A stretch of DNA of 64,000 bases from Ruminococcus sp. UBA6407 (GTDB lineage Bacteria; Bacillota; Clostridia; Oscillospirales; Ruminococcaceae): positions 89,693-153,692 of the forward strand of contig DJPR01000002.1 in the NCBI GenBank assembly GCA_002438605.1. Direction: 5' to 3'. A program made the position numbers and the translations under genes. Of this stretch, positions 29,776 to 37,940 are shown in pieces (within the stretch, counting starts at the first letter, position 1; each line of letters begins with the position of its first letter). The notes beneath the pieces were generated by a model that saw only the letters and a program-made list of their open reading frames with translations, made no database searches and was not told where the DNA came from.

Positions 29776-29922
29776 ACATACCTCACATGACATTATATTT
29801 TATATACCGTTTCATTGTATTTATCGTTATTTTCCACAAATTTAAACGTTATTTTTTTACATGGTATAAAATCCTACAAAGTTCAGCATAAATTTTCTTT
29901 AAATATTCCAATAATACCCGTA

Positions 29923-29951
29923 TTTACTTTTTATACATTTTGTATTATAAT
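29923..29951 (+). promoter_or_regulatory. Promoter of the XRE regulator gene
   Basis: TTTACT (29923-29928) and TATAAT (29946-29951) with a 17-nt spacer, 43 nt before the start codon. Confidence 0.65.
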
Positions 29952-29993
29952 TAATATGTTAGTCTTATTGCTGAAATTAGGAGGTTCAAATAA

Positions 29994-30689
29994 ATGAATT
30001 TAGATTTTGCACGAATAATAACACTGCAAAGAAAAGAACGCCAAATTAGTCAAAAGCAGGCGGCTGCAGATTTGGGAATTTCTCAGGCATTGCTTTCACA
30101 TTATGAAAAAGGAATTCGTGAATGCGGACTGAATTTTCTCGTAAAAATCGCAGATTACTATAATGTATCATGCGATTATCTTCTTGGACGAACACCTGAG
30201 CCTGAGGGAAAAATTATGACTATCGAGGATATTCCTGATGATGACGGCAATAATGAGATGCCATCACCTGAAATAATCAATTTCAACAGAAAAATTATCA
30301 ACAATTCAATCAGTATGCTCTTTGCTCTTGCGCAAAAAGCAAACAGTATTACATTAATAAAAGAAGTTTCATCTTATCTCATGCTTTCAGTCTACAAGCT
30401 TTTCAGAATAGTCTATAATGCTAATCCCAAAAATGACCAGAAGCTTTTTAAAATTCCAAAGGTAATAGCCAATGACAGTGCAAATGCAATAATCTCCATG
30501 AATGAAGCTGATATAAAAGCTGCATCAAGCGGAATATGCCTTGACGGAAATGACTGTGTAGAAAACTTTGATACATTATATGTAACTACTACAACTCTTT
30601 CTGTAGATTATGCTCCTTACTCAGCCTCATTGCTGAATTTAATCAAGCTCAGCGAGGACAGAATAACAAAAACAAGAAACAAGAAATAA
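29994..30689 (+). CDS. XRE-family transcriptional regulator
   Basis: A 231-residue DNA-binding protein with an N-terminal helix-turn-helix (residues 8-62, ISQKQAAADLGISQALLSHYEKG and YYNVSCDYLLGRTP as two segments, the first ending at the recognition helix). The remaining 165 residues contain no domain I recognise and may bind a ligand or form dimers. AGGAGG lies 9 nt upstream. It precedes the apbE-rnf cluster by 52 nt, so it may regulate or be cotranscribed with it. Confidence 0.85.
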   Translation: MNLDFARIITLQRKERQISQKQAAADLGISQALLSHYEKGIRECGLNFLVKIADYYNVSCDYLLGRTPEPEGKIMTIEDIPDDDGNNEMPSPEIINFNRKIINNSISMLFALAQKANSITLIKEVSSYLMLSVYKLFRIVYNANPKNDQKLFKIPKVIANDSANAIISMNEADIKAASSGICLDGNDCVENFDTLYVTTTTLSVDYAPYSASLLNLIKLSEDRITKTRNKK

Positions 30690-30741
30690 AAACACATTCT
30701 TAATTATATCATTTTTTGAATAAAAATAAAAGGGTTTTTTC

Positions 30742-31722
30742 ATGTTTTCTAAAAAAAATTTATTCTCTCTTTTACTGCTTATCCCACTTGGACTGTTTTC
30801 GTGTTCTGATAAAAGTAATTATAACAGCAAATATGAAACAAAGGATATTTATGTTATGGATACTCTTTGCAGCATAAAAGCTGAAAAAAAATCAGTTTCT
30901 GAATTAACCGATGTACTTAATAAATTTAATGTTGCTTTTGATTGTTGTTCCCAAAACGGTGAAGCCTATCAGCTCAACAAAAATAAGTCCATGATTTGTT
31001 CTGAAAATCTCGCAGACTTAATTAAAAAGTCAAAGGAGCTTTCACAGAAATACGGAGATGAAGTCCTAATTTCAAGCGGTGCTTTAACACTTTTATGGAA
31101 AGACGCAAAGAAAAACAATATACTTCCGGAAGAAACACAAATCAAAACGCTTATTGACGAAATTGGTGATAACTTGATTGAAATTACATCTGAAGATGGT
31201 CAAAGCAAAATAGATTTAAAACAAAATTGTGAAATTGACACAGGTGCATTTGCAAAGGGATATTCTCTTGATTTCTGCAAATCCGTTCTTGATAGAAATA
31301 ATACGGATTATGCCGTTATTTCTATGACATCATCAATACTGCTTTACGGAGAAAAGCCTGATAATACTGATTTCAAAGTGCAGATACGAGATCCTAACGG
31401 CAAAGGAACAATAGGAACAGTTGAAACACCTGCTTGCTTTTTATCCACCTCAGGAGGTTATGAAAGATTCTTCACAATAGATGGAAAAGATTACTGTCAT
31501 ATTATTGACTTGAACACAGGCTGTCCGAGTGAAAGCGACTTGACCTCTGTTACTGTTTTTGCTGACAGTGGTATACTCACAGATTATATGTCAACAAAAA
31601 TATTCATAGAGGGAACCCAAAATATTGAGAATCATCTCAATGCTGCTGATTATAAAATTGCTGCCTTTGATAAAAACGGAAATTCATATATAAGCAGCGG
31701 TTTGAATTTTAAGAAAGAATAA
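30742..31722 (+). CDS. apbE: FAD:protein FMN transferase ApbE, lipoprotein
   Basis: Covalently attaches FMN to threonine in flavoproteins such as RnfG and RnfD. The 326-residue protein has a lipoprotein signal (hydrophobic residues 7-20, lipobox LFSC with Cys21) and the ApbE motifs YVMDTLCSI, IDTGAFAKGYSLD and CFLSTSGGYERFF, with C-terminal HIIDLNTG. It is outside the membrane, where the acceptor domains of RnfG lie. The stop overlaps the next gene by one base. Confidence 0.93.
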   Translation: MFSKKNLFSLLLLIPLGLFSCSDKSNYNSKYETKDIYVMDTLCSIKAEKKSVSELTDVLNKFNVAFDCCSQNGEAYQLNKNKSMICSENLADLIKKSKELSQKYGDEVLISSGALTLLWKDAKKNNILPEETQIKTLIDEIGDNLIEITSEDGQSKIDLKQNCEIDTGAFAKGYSLDFCKSVLDRNNTDYAVISMTSSILLYGEKPDNTDFKVQIRDPNGKGTIGTVETPACFLSTSGGYERFFTIDGKDYCHIIDLNTGCPSESDLTSVTVFADSGILTDYMSTKIFIEGTQNIENHLNAADYKIAAFDKNGNSYISSGLNFKKE

Positions 31723-32099
31723 TGATTATGAACAGAAAGCTTATCAAAGTTAAGGACTTTATTATTTTACTTATTATAATAACAGTTTGCGGTTTATTCA
31801 TCTTAATCAGCCATAATCAAAAAAAAGGCAGCTATGCAGTTATTTCCGTAAACGGAAAAAAAGCTGAACAGCTTTCACTTTCAAAGGATATTGAAAATTT
31901 TACAGTAAAGGGGGCAGATAATATATCATTTACAATAAAAAATGGTGAGATATATGTGAGTGAAAGTGACTGTCCCGATAAAATCTGCCTAAAAACAGGT
32001 CATATAAGCCGCAAAGGGCAATCAATCATATGTGTACCCAAAAGAGTGTCAGTAACGATTGAAAGCTCCGGCAATGATACAGATGTAACTATAGGATAG
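31722..32099 (+). CDS. NusG domain II (DUF1312) exported protein
   Basis: A 125-residue protein with one N-terminal membrane helix (about 12-29) and a small extracytoplasmic beta domain ending in the family motif CPDKICLKTGHISRKGQSII then CVPKRV. Despite the name, it is not the elongation factor. The gene regularly accompanies apbE and rnf in Clostridia. Overlap with apbE and 8-nt spacing to the next gene indicate one operon. Function unknown. Confidence 0.88.
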   Translation: MIMNRKLIKVKDFIILLIIITVCGLFILISHNQKKGSYAVISVNGKKAEQLSLSKDIENFTVKGADNISFTIKNGEIYVSESDCPDKICLKTGHISRKGQSIICVPKRVSVTIESSGNDTDVTIG

Positions 32100-32107
32100 G
32101 AGAATAT

Positions 32108-32608
32108 ATGAAAAAAAATTATTGTATTGCTCTATCCGGTATTTTACTTGCAATTGCATGCGGTATATCATATATTGAAAGTGTTATTCCCCTGCCGCTG
32201 CCACTTGGTGCAAAACCAGGACTAGCAAGTATAGTTATAATGTTTTCAATTATAAAGCTTGATTTGAAAAATACATTTGCAATTACACTGCTGAAATCCG
32301 TATTTGTTCTGTTTATAAGGGGAATAACTGCTTTTACTCTATCACTCTGCGGAGGTTTGATTTCACTTGTTATCATGCTTATCATATATAAGCTTACCGA
32401 CTCGTCATACATACTTATGAGTTCGGTTGGTGCTGTTTTCCACAATGTAGGACAGCTTCTCGCAGCAGGCTTTATATATTATCACTCATTTTCCGCAGTT
32501 ACAGCATATATGCCCGTTTTAATAATAACAGGCTGTATTACAGGAGCTTTTACAGGCTCTGTTCTTGGACTTCTTCTAAAACGGCTGAATCAAATGCCGG
32601 ACAATTAA
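32108..32608 (+). CDS. Gx transporter family protein (HepT component I-like)
   Basis: A 166-residue protein with about five membrane helices and the motif LPLPLGAKPGLASIVIM. The family was named after heptaprenyl diphosphate synthase component I but looks like an ECF-type small transporter, and it often sits in rnf clusters. The substrate is unknown; flavin or its precursor would fit the context but is only a guess. The stop codon lies in the left end of a palindromic repeat. Confidence 0.83.
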   Translation: MKKNYCIALSGILLAIACGISYIESVIPLPLPLGAKPGLASIVIMFSIIKLDLKNTFAITLLKSVFVLFIRGITAFTLSLCGGLISLVIMLIIYKLTDSSYILMSSVGAVFHNVGQLLAAGFIYYHSFSAVTAYMPVLIITGCITGAFTGSVLGLLLKRLNQMPDN

Positions 32609-32657
32609 GGCAATACCACACAAAATATATCAAAAGACTTTGTTCTGTGCTGCCTTA
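32606..32657. repeat. Palindromic intergenic repeat, copy A1
   Basis: taaggcaataccac (start) and gtgctgcctta (end) form the arms of a roughly 52-nt imperfect palindrome with the core caaaagactttgt. Related copies are at 43046-43092, 45181-45233 and 54236-54288, with a longer relative at 42422-42585. It separates the Gx gene from rnfC and could fold as a hairpin in the mRNA. Confidence 0.75.
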
Positions 32658-32698
32658 TATTGCTATGAGAACAAATTCTAATAAATCGGAGGTTAAAA

Positions 32699-33979
32699 AT
32701 GATAAAACTAAGCTGCATTCATCTTGCTCACAACAAGAATACAGAGAATTGCAAAATTCAAAATCTGCCGCTGCCTGAATCAGTAAAAATTCCAATGCTG
32801 ATGAATATGGGTGCTCCATGCAATCCGCTTGTCAAAGTCGGAGATACTGTTTCAGCAGGACAAAAAATCGGTGATACAGATGCATTTTTTTCTGTACCTG
32901 TACATTCGGGTGTATCGGGTACTGTTACTGCAATCAGTGATTTTAAAATGGCAAACGGAAATGTCTGTAAAGCGGTTGAAATCAAATGTGACAATGAGCA
33001 GAAGCTGTCAGACGATATACATATACCCGAAATTACTGATAAAGCATCTTTTCTTAAAGCAGTTCGTGAAAGCGGCATAGTCGGTCTTGGAGGTGCGGGA
33101 TTTCCTACCCATATCAAGCTTGCTCCAAAAACAAAAGTTGACTGTCTTGTTGTAAACGGTGCTGAATGTGAACCTTATATTACCGCTGACTATCGTGTTA
33201 TGCTGGAATATGCCGACGATTTGATTGAAGGTCTGTCAAAAACTGCCGATATGCTTGAAATTCCAAAAATTATTATAGGAATTGAAAATAACAAGCCTGA
33301 AGCAATAAGACTTCTTACAGAAAAAACAAGCAGCTTGAACAAATTTGAAATTAAATCTCTGCCTTCTGCATATCCTCAGGGAGGCGAAAAAGTGCTTATT
33401 TATAACTGCACCGGCAGAATTGTCAAAGAAGGTAAGCTTCCTGCTGATGAAGGTGTTATTGTTATGAATGTTTCAACAGCAGTTTTTCTGAATGTTTACC
33501 TTAAAACAGGAATGCCTTTTGTAAATCGTATTCTGACTGTTGACGGTGATACAGTTAAAAAAAGCGGAAACTATTGTGTGCCTATCGGAACAAGCGTTTC
33601 TTATATTCTTGATCAGTGTGAGTGCGACAAGGATAAAATAAACAAGCTTATAATGGGCGGTCCAATGATGGGTATGACTGCTTATGATATTGACCAGCCT
33701 GTTTCCAAAGCAAATAATGCCATACTTGCAATGAAAAAAATAGAATCTAACAAGGAATCAGCTTGTATACGCTGCGGACGCTGTATGCGTGCATGTCCTT
33801 TCAATCTTATGCCGACTGAAATTGAAAAAGCATACATAAGACGTGACATCAACTCACTGAAAAAGCTGAAAGTTACATTGTGCATGAACTGCGGCTGCTG
33901 TACATACGTCTGTCCTGCAAAAAGAAAACTGGCAGAAACAAATCAGCTTGCTAAGGGAATTATCCCCAGAGATAAGTAG
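32699..33979 (+). CDS. rnfC: Rnf electron transport complex subunit C
   Basis: The peripheral subunit that exchanges electrons with NAD at the cytoplasmic side. The 426-residue protein has an N-terminal beta-barrel, an NAD/FMN-type domain (GGAGFPTHIKLAP and VNGAECEPYITAD) and two 4Fe-4S motifs (CIRCGRCMRACPFNLMP and CMNCGCCTYVCPAKR). CGGAGG lies 8 nt before the ATG. It is the first gene of rnfCDGEAB. Confidence 0.97.
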   Translation: MIKLSCIHLAHNKNTENCKIQNLPLPESVKIPMLMNMGAPCNPLVKVGDTVSAGQKIGDTDAFFSVPVHSGVSGTVTAISDFKMANGNVCKAVEIKCDNEQKLSDDIHIPEITDKASFLKAVRESGIVGLGGAGFPTHIKLAPKTKVDCLVVNGAECEPYITADYRVMLEYADDLIEGLSKTADMLEIPKIIIGIENNKPEAIRLLTEKTSSLNKFEIKSLPSAYPQGGEKVLIYNCTGRIVKEGKLPADEGVIVMNVSTAVFLNVYLKTGMPFVNRILTVDGDTVKKSGNYCVPIGTSVSYILDQCECDKDKINKLIMGGPMMGMTAYDIDQPVSKANNAILAMKKIESNKESACIRCGRCMRACPFNLMPTEIEKAYIRRDINSLKKLKVTLCMNCGCCTYVCPAKRKLAETNQLAKGIIPRDK

Positions 33980-33993
33980 AAAGGAATGAAATT

Positions 33994-34914
33994 ATGTTAA
34001 AAGTATCAGCATCACCGCATATTACAAGCAGCATGACAACACAAAAAGTAATGCTGTATGTAATTATTGCACTCCTCCCCTCTCTTGTAACAGGTATTGT
34101 TATGTTCGGAATCAAGGCACTTATTCTCACTCTTGTATGCATTGCAGGTTCAGTGGCTATGGAGGGCTTGTGCAGAATTATCATGAAACGTGAGCAGACT
34201 ATAACTGATTTAAGTGCAGCAGTTACAGGTATGCTTCTTGCAATGAATCTTCCGCCTGAACTTCCTTTGTGGCAGGCTCTTATAGGTTGTTTTGTTGCTG
34301 TTGTTATCGCAAAACAGCTTTTCGGAGGATTGGGACAAAACTTTGCAAACCCTGCAATCCTCGGACGTATTGTATTAATGCTTTCATTTACTTCAAATAT
34401 GACCTCATGGACAGCAACCAAATTTATGGAAGGTGACGCTGTTACAGGTGCAACACCGCTTGTAAGCGAAAATGCTTCATATACAGACCTGCTGATTGGA
34501 AACACAAAGGGCTGTATTGGTGAAGTCTGTGCAATCGGACTGATTATAGGCGGACTTTTCCTTATTTTCACAAAAATCATTTCTCCAGCCGCACCAATAG
34601 CATTTATAGGCTCGGTTGCAGTTCTTGAACTTATTGTTGGAAACGATCCGCTTTATCATATTCTTTCAGGAGGGCTTTTGCTTGGTGCATTTTTCATGGC
34701 AACTGATTATGTTACAACTCCGATAACTGCAAAGGGTAAATTTATTTTCGGACTCGGCTGTGGAATTATAACATTTATCATAAGAGAATACGGAGGATAT
34801 CCTGAGGGTGTTTCCTTCTCAATTTTGCTCATGAACATTCTTACCCCGTATATTGACGCATTCACTGCTCCTAAGATTATCGGTGCAGTAAAACCTGAAA
34901 AGGAGGTAAAATAA
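33994..34914 (+). CDS. rnfD: Rnf complex subunit D
   Basis: A membrane subunit of 306 residues with about nine helices, related to NqrB. It carries the flavinylation motif VTGATPL, where FMN is attached to threonine by ApbE. FGGLGQNFANPAILGR is diagnostic. It is spaced 14 nt from rnfC and 1 nt from rnfG. Confidence 0.97.
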   Translation: MLKVSASPHITSSMTTQKVMLYVIIALLPSLVTGIVMFGIKALILTLVCIAGSVAMEGLCRIIMKREQTITDLSAAVTGMLLAMNLPPELPLWQALIGCFVAVVIAKQLFGGLGQNFANPAILGRIVLMLSFTSNMTSWTATKFMEGDAVTGATPLVSENASYTDLLIGNTKGCIGEVCAIGLIIGGLFLIFTKIISPAAPIAFIGSVAVLELIVGNDPLYHILSGGLLLGAFFMATDYVTTPITAKGKFIFGLGCGIITFIIREYGGYPEGVSFSILLMNILTPYIDAFTAPKIIGAVKPEKEVK

Positions 34915-34915
34915 T

Positions 34916-35434
34916 ATGAAAAGCTTTATGCCTCCTCTGGTTCTGATGATTGTCTGTATAGTTGTAAGCGGACTTCTTGCTTTTGCAAGTGACCTTACAG
35001 CACCTAAAATCGAACAAGCTCAAAAAGACAAGCTCAATAAAAGCCTTAATGAAGTTTTCGGAGAAGCAGATTATAATGTACTTGATTCTGAATATGACGG
35101 TGTTACTCAGGTTATCACCGATGATAAGGGACGTGCTATTTTTGATATTACCGTTGACGGATACTCAAAAGGCGGTATTCAGGCTCTGATCGGTATTGAT
35201 TCAAACGGTCAGGTTTGCGGAATAAGCATTGTTTCAATTTCAGAAACAGCAGGTCTTGGAACAAAGGTTCAGGACAGTAAATACATTGATAAATACATTG
35301 GTCTTTCTGAACCTGAATTTTCAGGAGATACAATAATAACAGGTGCAACATATTCCTCAAAAGGTATGCAAAAGGCAGTTACAACTGCTCTTGAAACCTA
35401 CAGTAATAATAAGGAGGTGATCTTAGGTGAGTAA
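34916..35434 (+). CDS. rnfG: Rnf complex subunit G, covalent FMN protein
   Basis: A 172-residue subunit with one N-terminal membrane helix (about 5-23) and an extracytoplasmic FMN-binding domain. The flavinylation site is ITGATYSSKG near residue 145, and SISETAGLGTKVQDSKY is conserved. It overlaps rnfE by 8 nt. Confidence 0.96.
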   Translation: MKSFMPPLVLMIVCIVVSGLLAFASDLTAPKIEQAQKDKLNKSLNEVFGEADYNVLDSEYDGVTQVITDDKGRAIFDITVDGYSKGGIQALIGIDSNGQVCGISIVSISETAGLGTKVQDSKYIDKYIGLSEPEFSGDTIITGATYSSKGMQKAVTTALETYSNNKEVILGE

Positions 35435-36086
35435 TTTTAAGGAATTTACAAAGGGACTTATCAAGGAAAATCCAAACCTTGTCGGACTTCTTGGTATGTG
35501 TCCTACTCTCGCCGTTACAACTCAAGCCAAAAACGGACTTGGTATGGGACTGGCTACAACATTTGTACTTGTCTGTTCAAATTTAATAATATCACTTTTA
35601 AAAAAGGCAATTCCGAAAGCCGTCAAGCTTCCATGCTATATTGTTATTATCGCCGGCTTTGTAACTCTCGTTGAATTTATCCTGCATGGATATGTGCCTG
35701 ACCTTTATGACAGCCTTGGAACATTTCTTTCACTCATCACAGTAAACTGCATTATTCTCGGACGTGCCGAAATGTTTGCCTGCAAAAATAAGGTTATCCC
35801 ATCAATATGTGACGGACTCGGAATGGGACTCGGTTTCACACTTTCACTCTTTATGATGGGCTCAGTAAGAGAAATTATCGGTGCAGGTCAATGGATGGGC
35901 ATTACCATTTCAGACAAAATCCAGCCTATGACTGTATTTATTATGCCGGCAGGCGGTTTCTTCGTACTTGGCTGTATAATTGCCGCGGTAAACAAAATTG
36001 CTCACCGCAAACCACCTGAAAAAATCGGATGCAGCGGATGTCCCAATGCTGCAATATGCGGTCAGAAAGGAGAATGTGATAATTAA
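35427..36086 (+). CDS. rnfE: Rnf complex subunit E
   Basis: A 219-residue integral membrane subunit with six helices, related to NqrD. It begins MSNFKEFTKGLIKENPNLVG and ends with a cysteine-rich tail (CSGCPNAAICGQKGEC), an extra feature compared with many family members. The start is GTG at 35427, preceded by the unusually complete Shine-Dalgarno AAGGAGGTGATC (35411-35422) inside rnfG. Confidence 0.96.
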   Translation: MSNFKEFTKGLIKENPNLVGLLGMCPTLAVTTQAKNGLGMGLATTFVLVCSNLIISLLKKAIPKAVKLPCYIVIIAGFVTLVEFILHGYVPDLYDSLGTFLSLITVNCIILGRAEMFACKNKVIPSICDGLGMGLGFTLSLFMMGSVREIIGAGQWMGITISDKIQPMTVFIMPAGGFFVLGCIIAAVNKIAHRKPPEKIGCSGCPNAAICGQKGECDN

Positions 36087-36667
36087 TGAAAACTATTTTT
36101 ACTCTTATGATTACTGCCATTTTAACTGATAACATAGTTCTTTCAAAATTCATGGGAATATGTCCTTTCCTCGGAGTTTCCAAAAAACTTTCGTCAAGTC
36201 TTGGAATGGGTGCAGCAGTAATTTTTGTTATGACTTGTGCAACACTCGTTACATATCCTGTTTACTCACTCATATTAGAACCATACAACCTCACATACCT
36301 CAGAACAGTTGCATTTATTCTTATTATTGCACTTTTCGTTCAGCTTGTAGAAATTGTACTTAAAAAGGTAATGCCTCCGCTTTACAATGCACTCGGAGTT
36401 TATCTGCCGCTTATAACAACAAACTGTGCTGTTCTTGGTGTAACACTCCAGAATATTGACAATGAACTCAATTTTGGTTACGCTGTGTTAAATTCAATAT
36501 TTGTCGGAATGGCATTTACACTTGCTCTTATACTTTTTTCAGGAGTTCGCTCAAAGCTGGAAACTGCCGATATTCCTGCAACATTCAAAGGAGTTCCAAG
36601 CACTTTGATTGCCGCTTCAATCGTTTCCCTGAGCTTTATGGCTTTCTCAGGCTTAAAGCTGGGATAA
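36086..36667 (+). CDS. rnfA: Rnf complex subunit A
   Basis: A 193-residue membrane subunit with six helices, paralogous to RnfE. It has TDNIVLSKFMGICPFLGVSK and LPLITTNCAVLGVTL, both diagnostic; the cysteines can bind the membrane Fe-S cluster between RnfA and RnfE. Start and rnfE stop overlap by one base (TAATG). Confidence 0.97.
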   Translation: MKTIFTLMITAILTDNIVLSKFMGICPFLGVSKKLSSSLGMGAAVIFVMTCATLVTYPVYSLILEPYNLTYLRTVAFILIIALFVQLVEIVLKKVMPPLYNALGVYLPLITTNCAVLGVTLQNIDNELNFGYAVLNSIFVGMAFTLALILFSGVRSKLETADIPATFKGVPSTLIAASIVSLSFMAFSGLKLG

Positions 36668-36679
36668 GGAGGTTGAATT

Positions 36680-37489
36680 ATGTTTAATACTTTTATTCTT
36701 CCTATAATTATTTTTGCTGTTATAGGAGTAATTGCAGGGATACTGCTTACTGTTGCCTCAAAAGTCTTTGAAGTTAAGGTTGACGAACGAATTGATAATA
36801 TCAGTGAAGCACTCCCACAGGCAAACTGTGGTGCCTGCGGTTTTGCCGGCTGCGGAGATTATGCAAATGCAATTGTAAACAAAGGTGCTGCCGCTAACTT
36901 ATGCAAACCCGGCGGTATGCCTGTCGCTGAAAAAATTGCTGAGATAATGGGAACAAAAGCAGAAGCTGTTATTCCTGAAGTTGCTGTTTTACATTGCAGC
37001 GGCAACTGTAATGTTACAACAAAAAAATTTGATTTTGAAGGCATACAGTCATGTGCTGCCGCAAAACGCTTTTACAGTGGAAACGGTCTTTGCAGTTATG
37101 GGTGTATTGGACTTGGCGACTGCGTTAATGTCTGTGATGAAAACGGCATTTCAATAAAAGACGGTATTGCAGTTATAAACAAGTCAAAATGTATTGCCTG
37201 CGGAAAATGCGTAAAAACATGTCCTAATGGTTTAATTTCAATAAGGCCAGTTACAAAGCATATTGACGTTAAATGTTCATCAAGGGATAACGGAAAAATC
37301 ACAAAGCAGTCTTGTAAAAACGGCTGTATAGGCTGTAAGATTTGCGAGAAAAAGTGTCTTAATGACGCTATACATGTTGTTGATTTCCATGCAATTATTG
37401 ACTATTCAAAATGTACAAGCTGCGGTATGTGCTATGACGCTTGTCCCATTGGTGCAATTGATAATTGTGAACCTGATGACCTTGATTAG
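36680..37489 (+). CDS. rnfB: Rnf complex subunit B, ferredoxin-like
   Basis: The entry point for electrons from reduced ferredoxin, 269 residues. An N-terminal membrane helix (about 5-25) is followed by a 4Fe-4S module (CGACGFAGCGDYANAIV, with a later Cys) and ferredoxin-type motifs CIACGKCVKTCPNG, CIGCKICEKKCLNDA and CTSCGMCYDACPIGA. It closes the rnf operon and is followed by a hairpin. Confidence 0.97.
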   Translation: MFNTFILPIIIFAVIGVIAGILLTVASKVFEVKVDERIDNISEALPQANCGACGFAGCGDYANAIVNKGAAANLCKPGGMPVAEKIAEIMGTKAEAVIPEVAVLHCSGNCNVTTKKFDFEGIQSCAAAKRFYSGNGLCSYGCIGLGDCVNVCDENGISIKDGIAVINKSKCIACGKCVKTCPNGLISIRPVTKHIDVKCSSRDNGKITKQSCKNGCIGCKICEKKCLNDAIHVVDFHAIIDYSKCTSCGMCYDACPIGAIDNCEPDDLD

Positions 37490-37500
37490 AAAATTACTTT

Positions 37501-37538
37501 AAGGCAATGCTGTACAAAAAATGTGCAGTATTGCCTTA
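37501..37538 (+). terminator. Hairpin after the rnf operon
   Basis: The arms aaggcaatgctgtaca and tgtgcagtattgcctt pair at 14 of 16 positions around a short A-rich loop. There is no strong T-run, so termination may be weak. The outer bases aaggcaa/ttgcctt match the ends of the palindromic repeat family of this window. Confidence 0.6.
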
Positions 37539-37568
37539 GAACAGGTTTTTAAAAATTTGCTCTGACTA

Positions 37569-37597
37569 TTGACTTTTAAAAAAAAGTATGCTAAAAT
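37569..37597 (+). promoter_or_regulatory. Promoter of the T-box/trpB2 unit
   Basis: TTGACT (37569-37574) and TAAAAT (37592-37597) with a 17-nt spacer, about 45 nt before stem I of the T-box. Confidence 0.7.
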
Positions 37598-37604
37598 ACT
37601 TTTA

Positions 37605-37868
37605 TAAACTTATGATGAAGAGTAAGTAAATTCTGTCACTTCATTTCAGAGAGCTGATGTTTGGTGAAAATCAGTATGAATTTCAGTTTTGAATGGACTT
37701 CTGAAGGCAATCCGAAATTTCAGTAGGTGCGACGTTTGATTTGCGTTATAAAATCAGTGTATGAATGTACACATAAGAGGATGTTTTTACATCAAGCAGG
37801 GTGGCACCGCAGGAGATATATACGCTCTTGTCCCGGCATATTCAAATGCCGTGGCAGGAGCTTTTTTT
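37605..37868 (+). ncRNA. T-box leader, tryptophan-specific
   Basis: The leader senses uncharged tRNA and controls readthrough. Hallmarks in order are the stem I start cagagagctgatg (37647-37659), the AG-bulge region gtgaaaatcagtatg, a specifier segment ttgaatggacttctgaag in which TGG (37694-37696) is the Trp codon, the T-box proper agggtggcaccgc (37798-37810), and a terminator (37824-37868) ending in seven T. The specifier agrees with the downstream tryptophan synthase gene. Confidence 0.92.
37824..37868 (+). terminator. T-box terminator
   Basis: The stem gctc...cggcat / atgccg...gagc is followed by seven T. It competes with the antiterminator formed by the T-box sequence at 37798-37810. Confidence 0.85.
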
Positions 37869-37940
37869 GTATATTTAAGCTTTTCACCCCTCGGCTCAAC
37901 AAACCGTATACGTCCTTTAAAGACAGATTGGAGAATTGTT

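Noticed and set aside
33960..34580. 206-codon minus-strand ORF
   Set aside because: Antisense to rnfD, which has all family motifs; no ribosome binding site is evident.
37761..37940. N-terminal extension of trpB2
   Set aside because: The extra 60 codons translate the T-box antiterminator and terminator; the true start has its own ribosome binding site at 37941.
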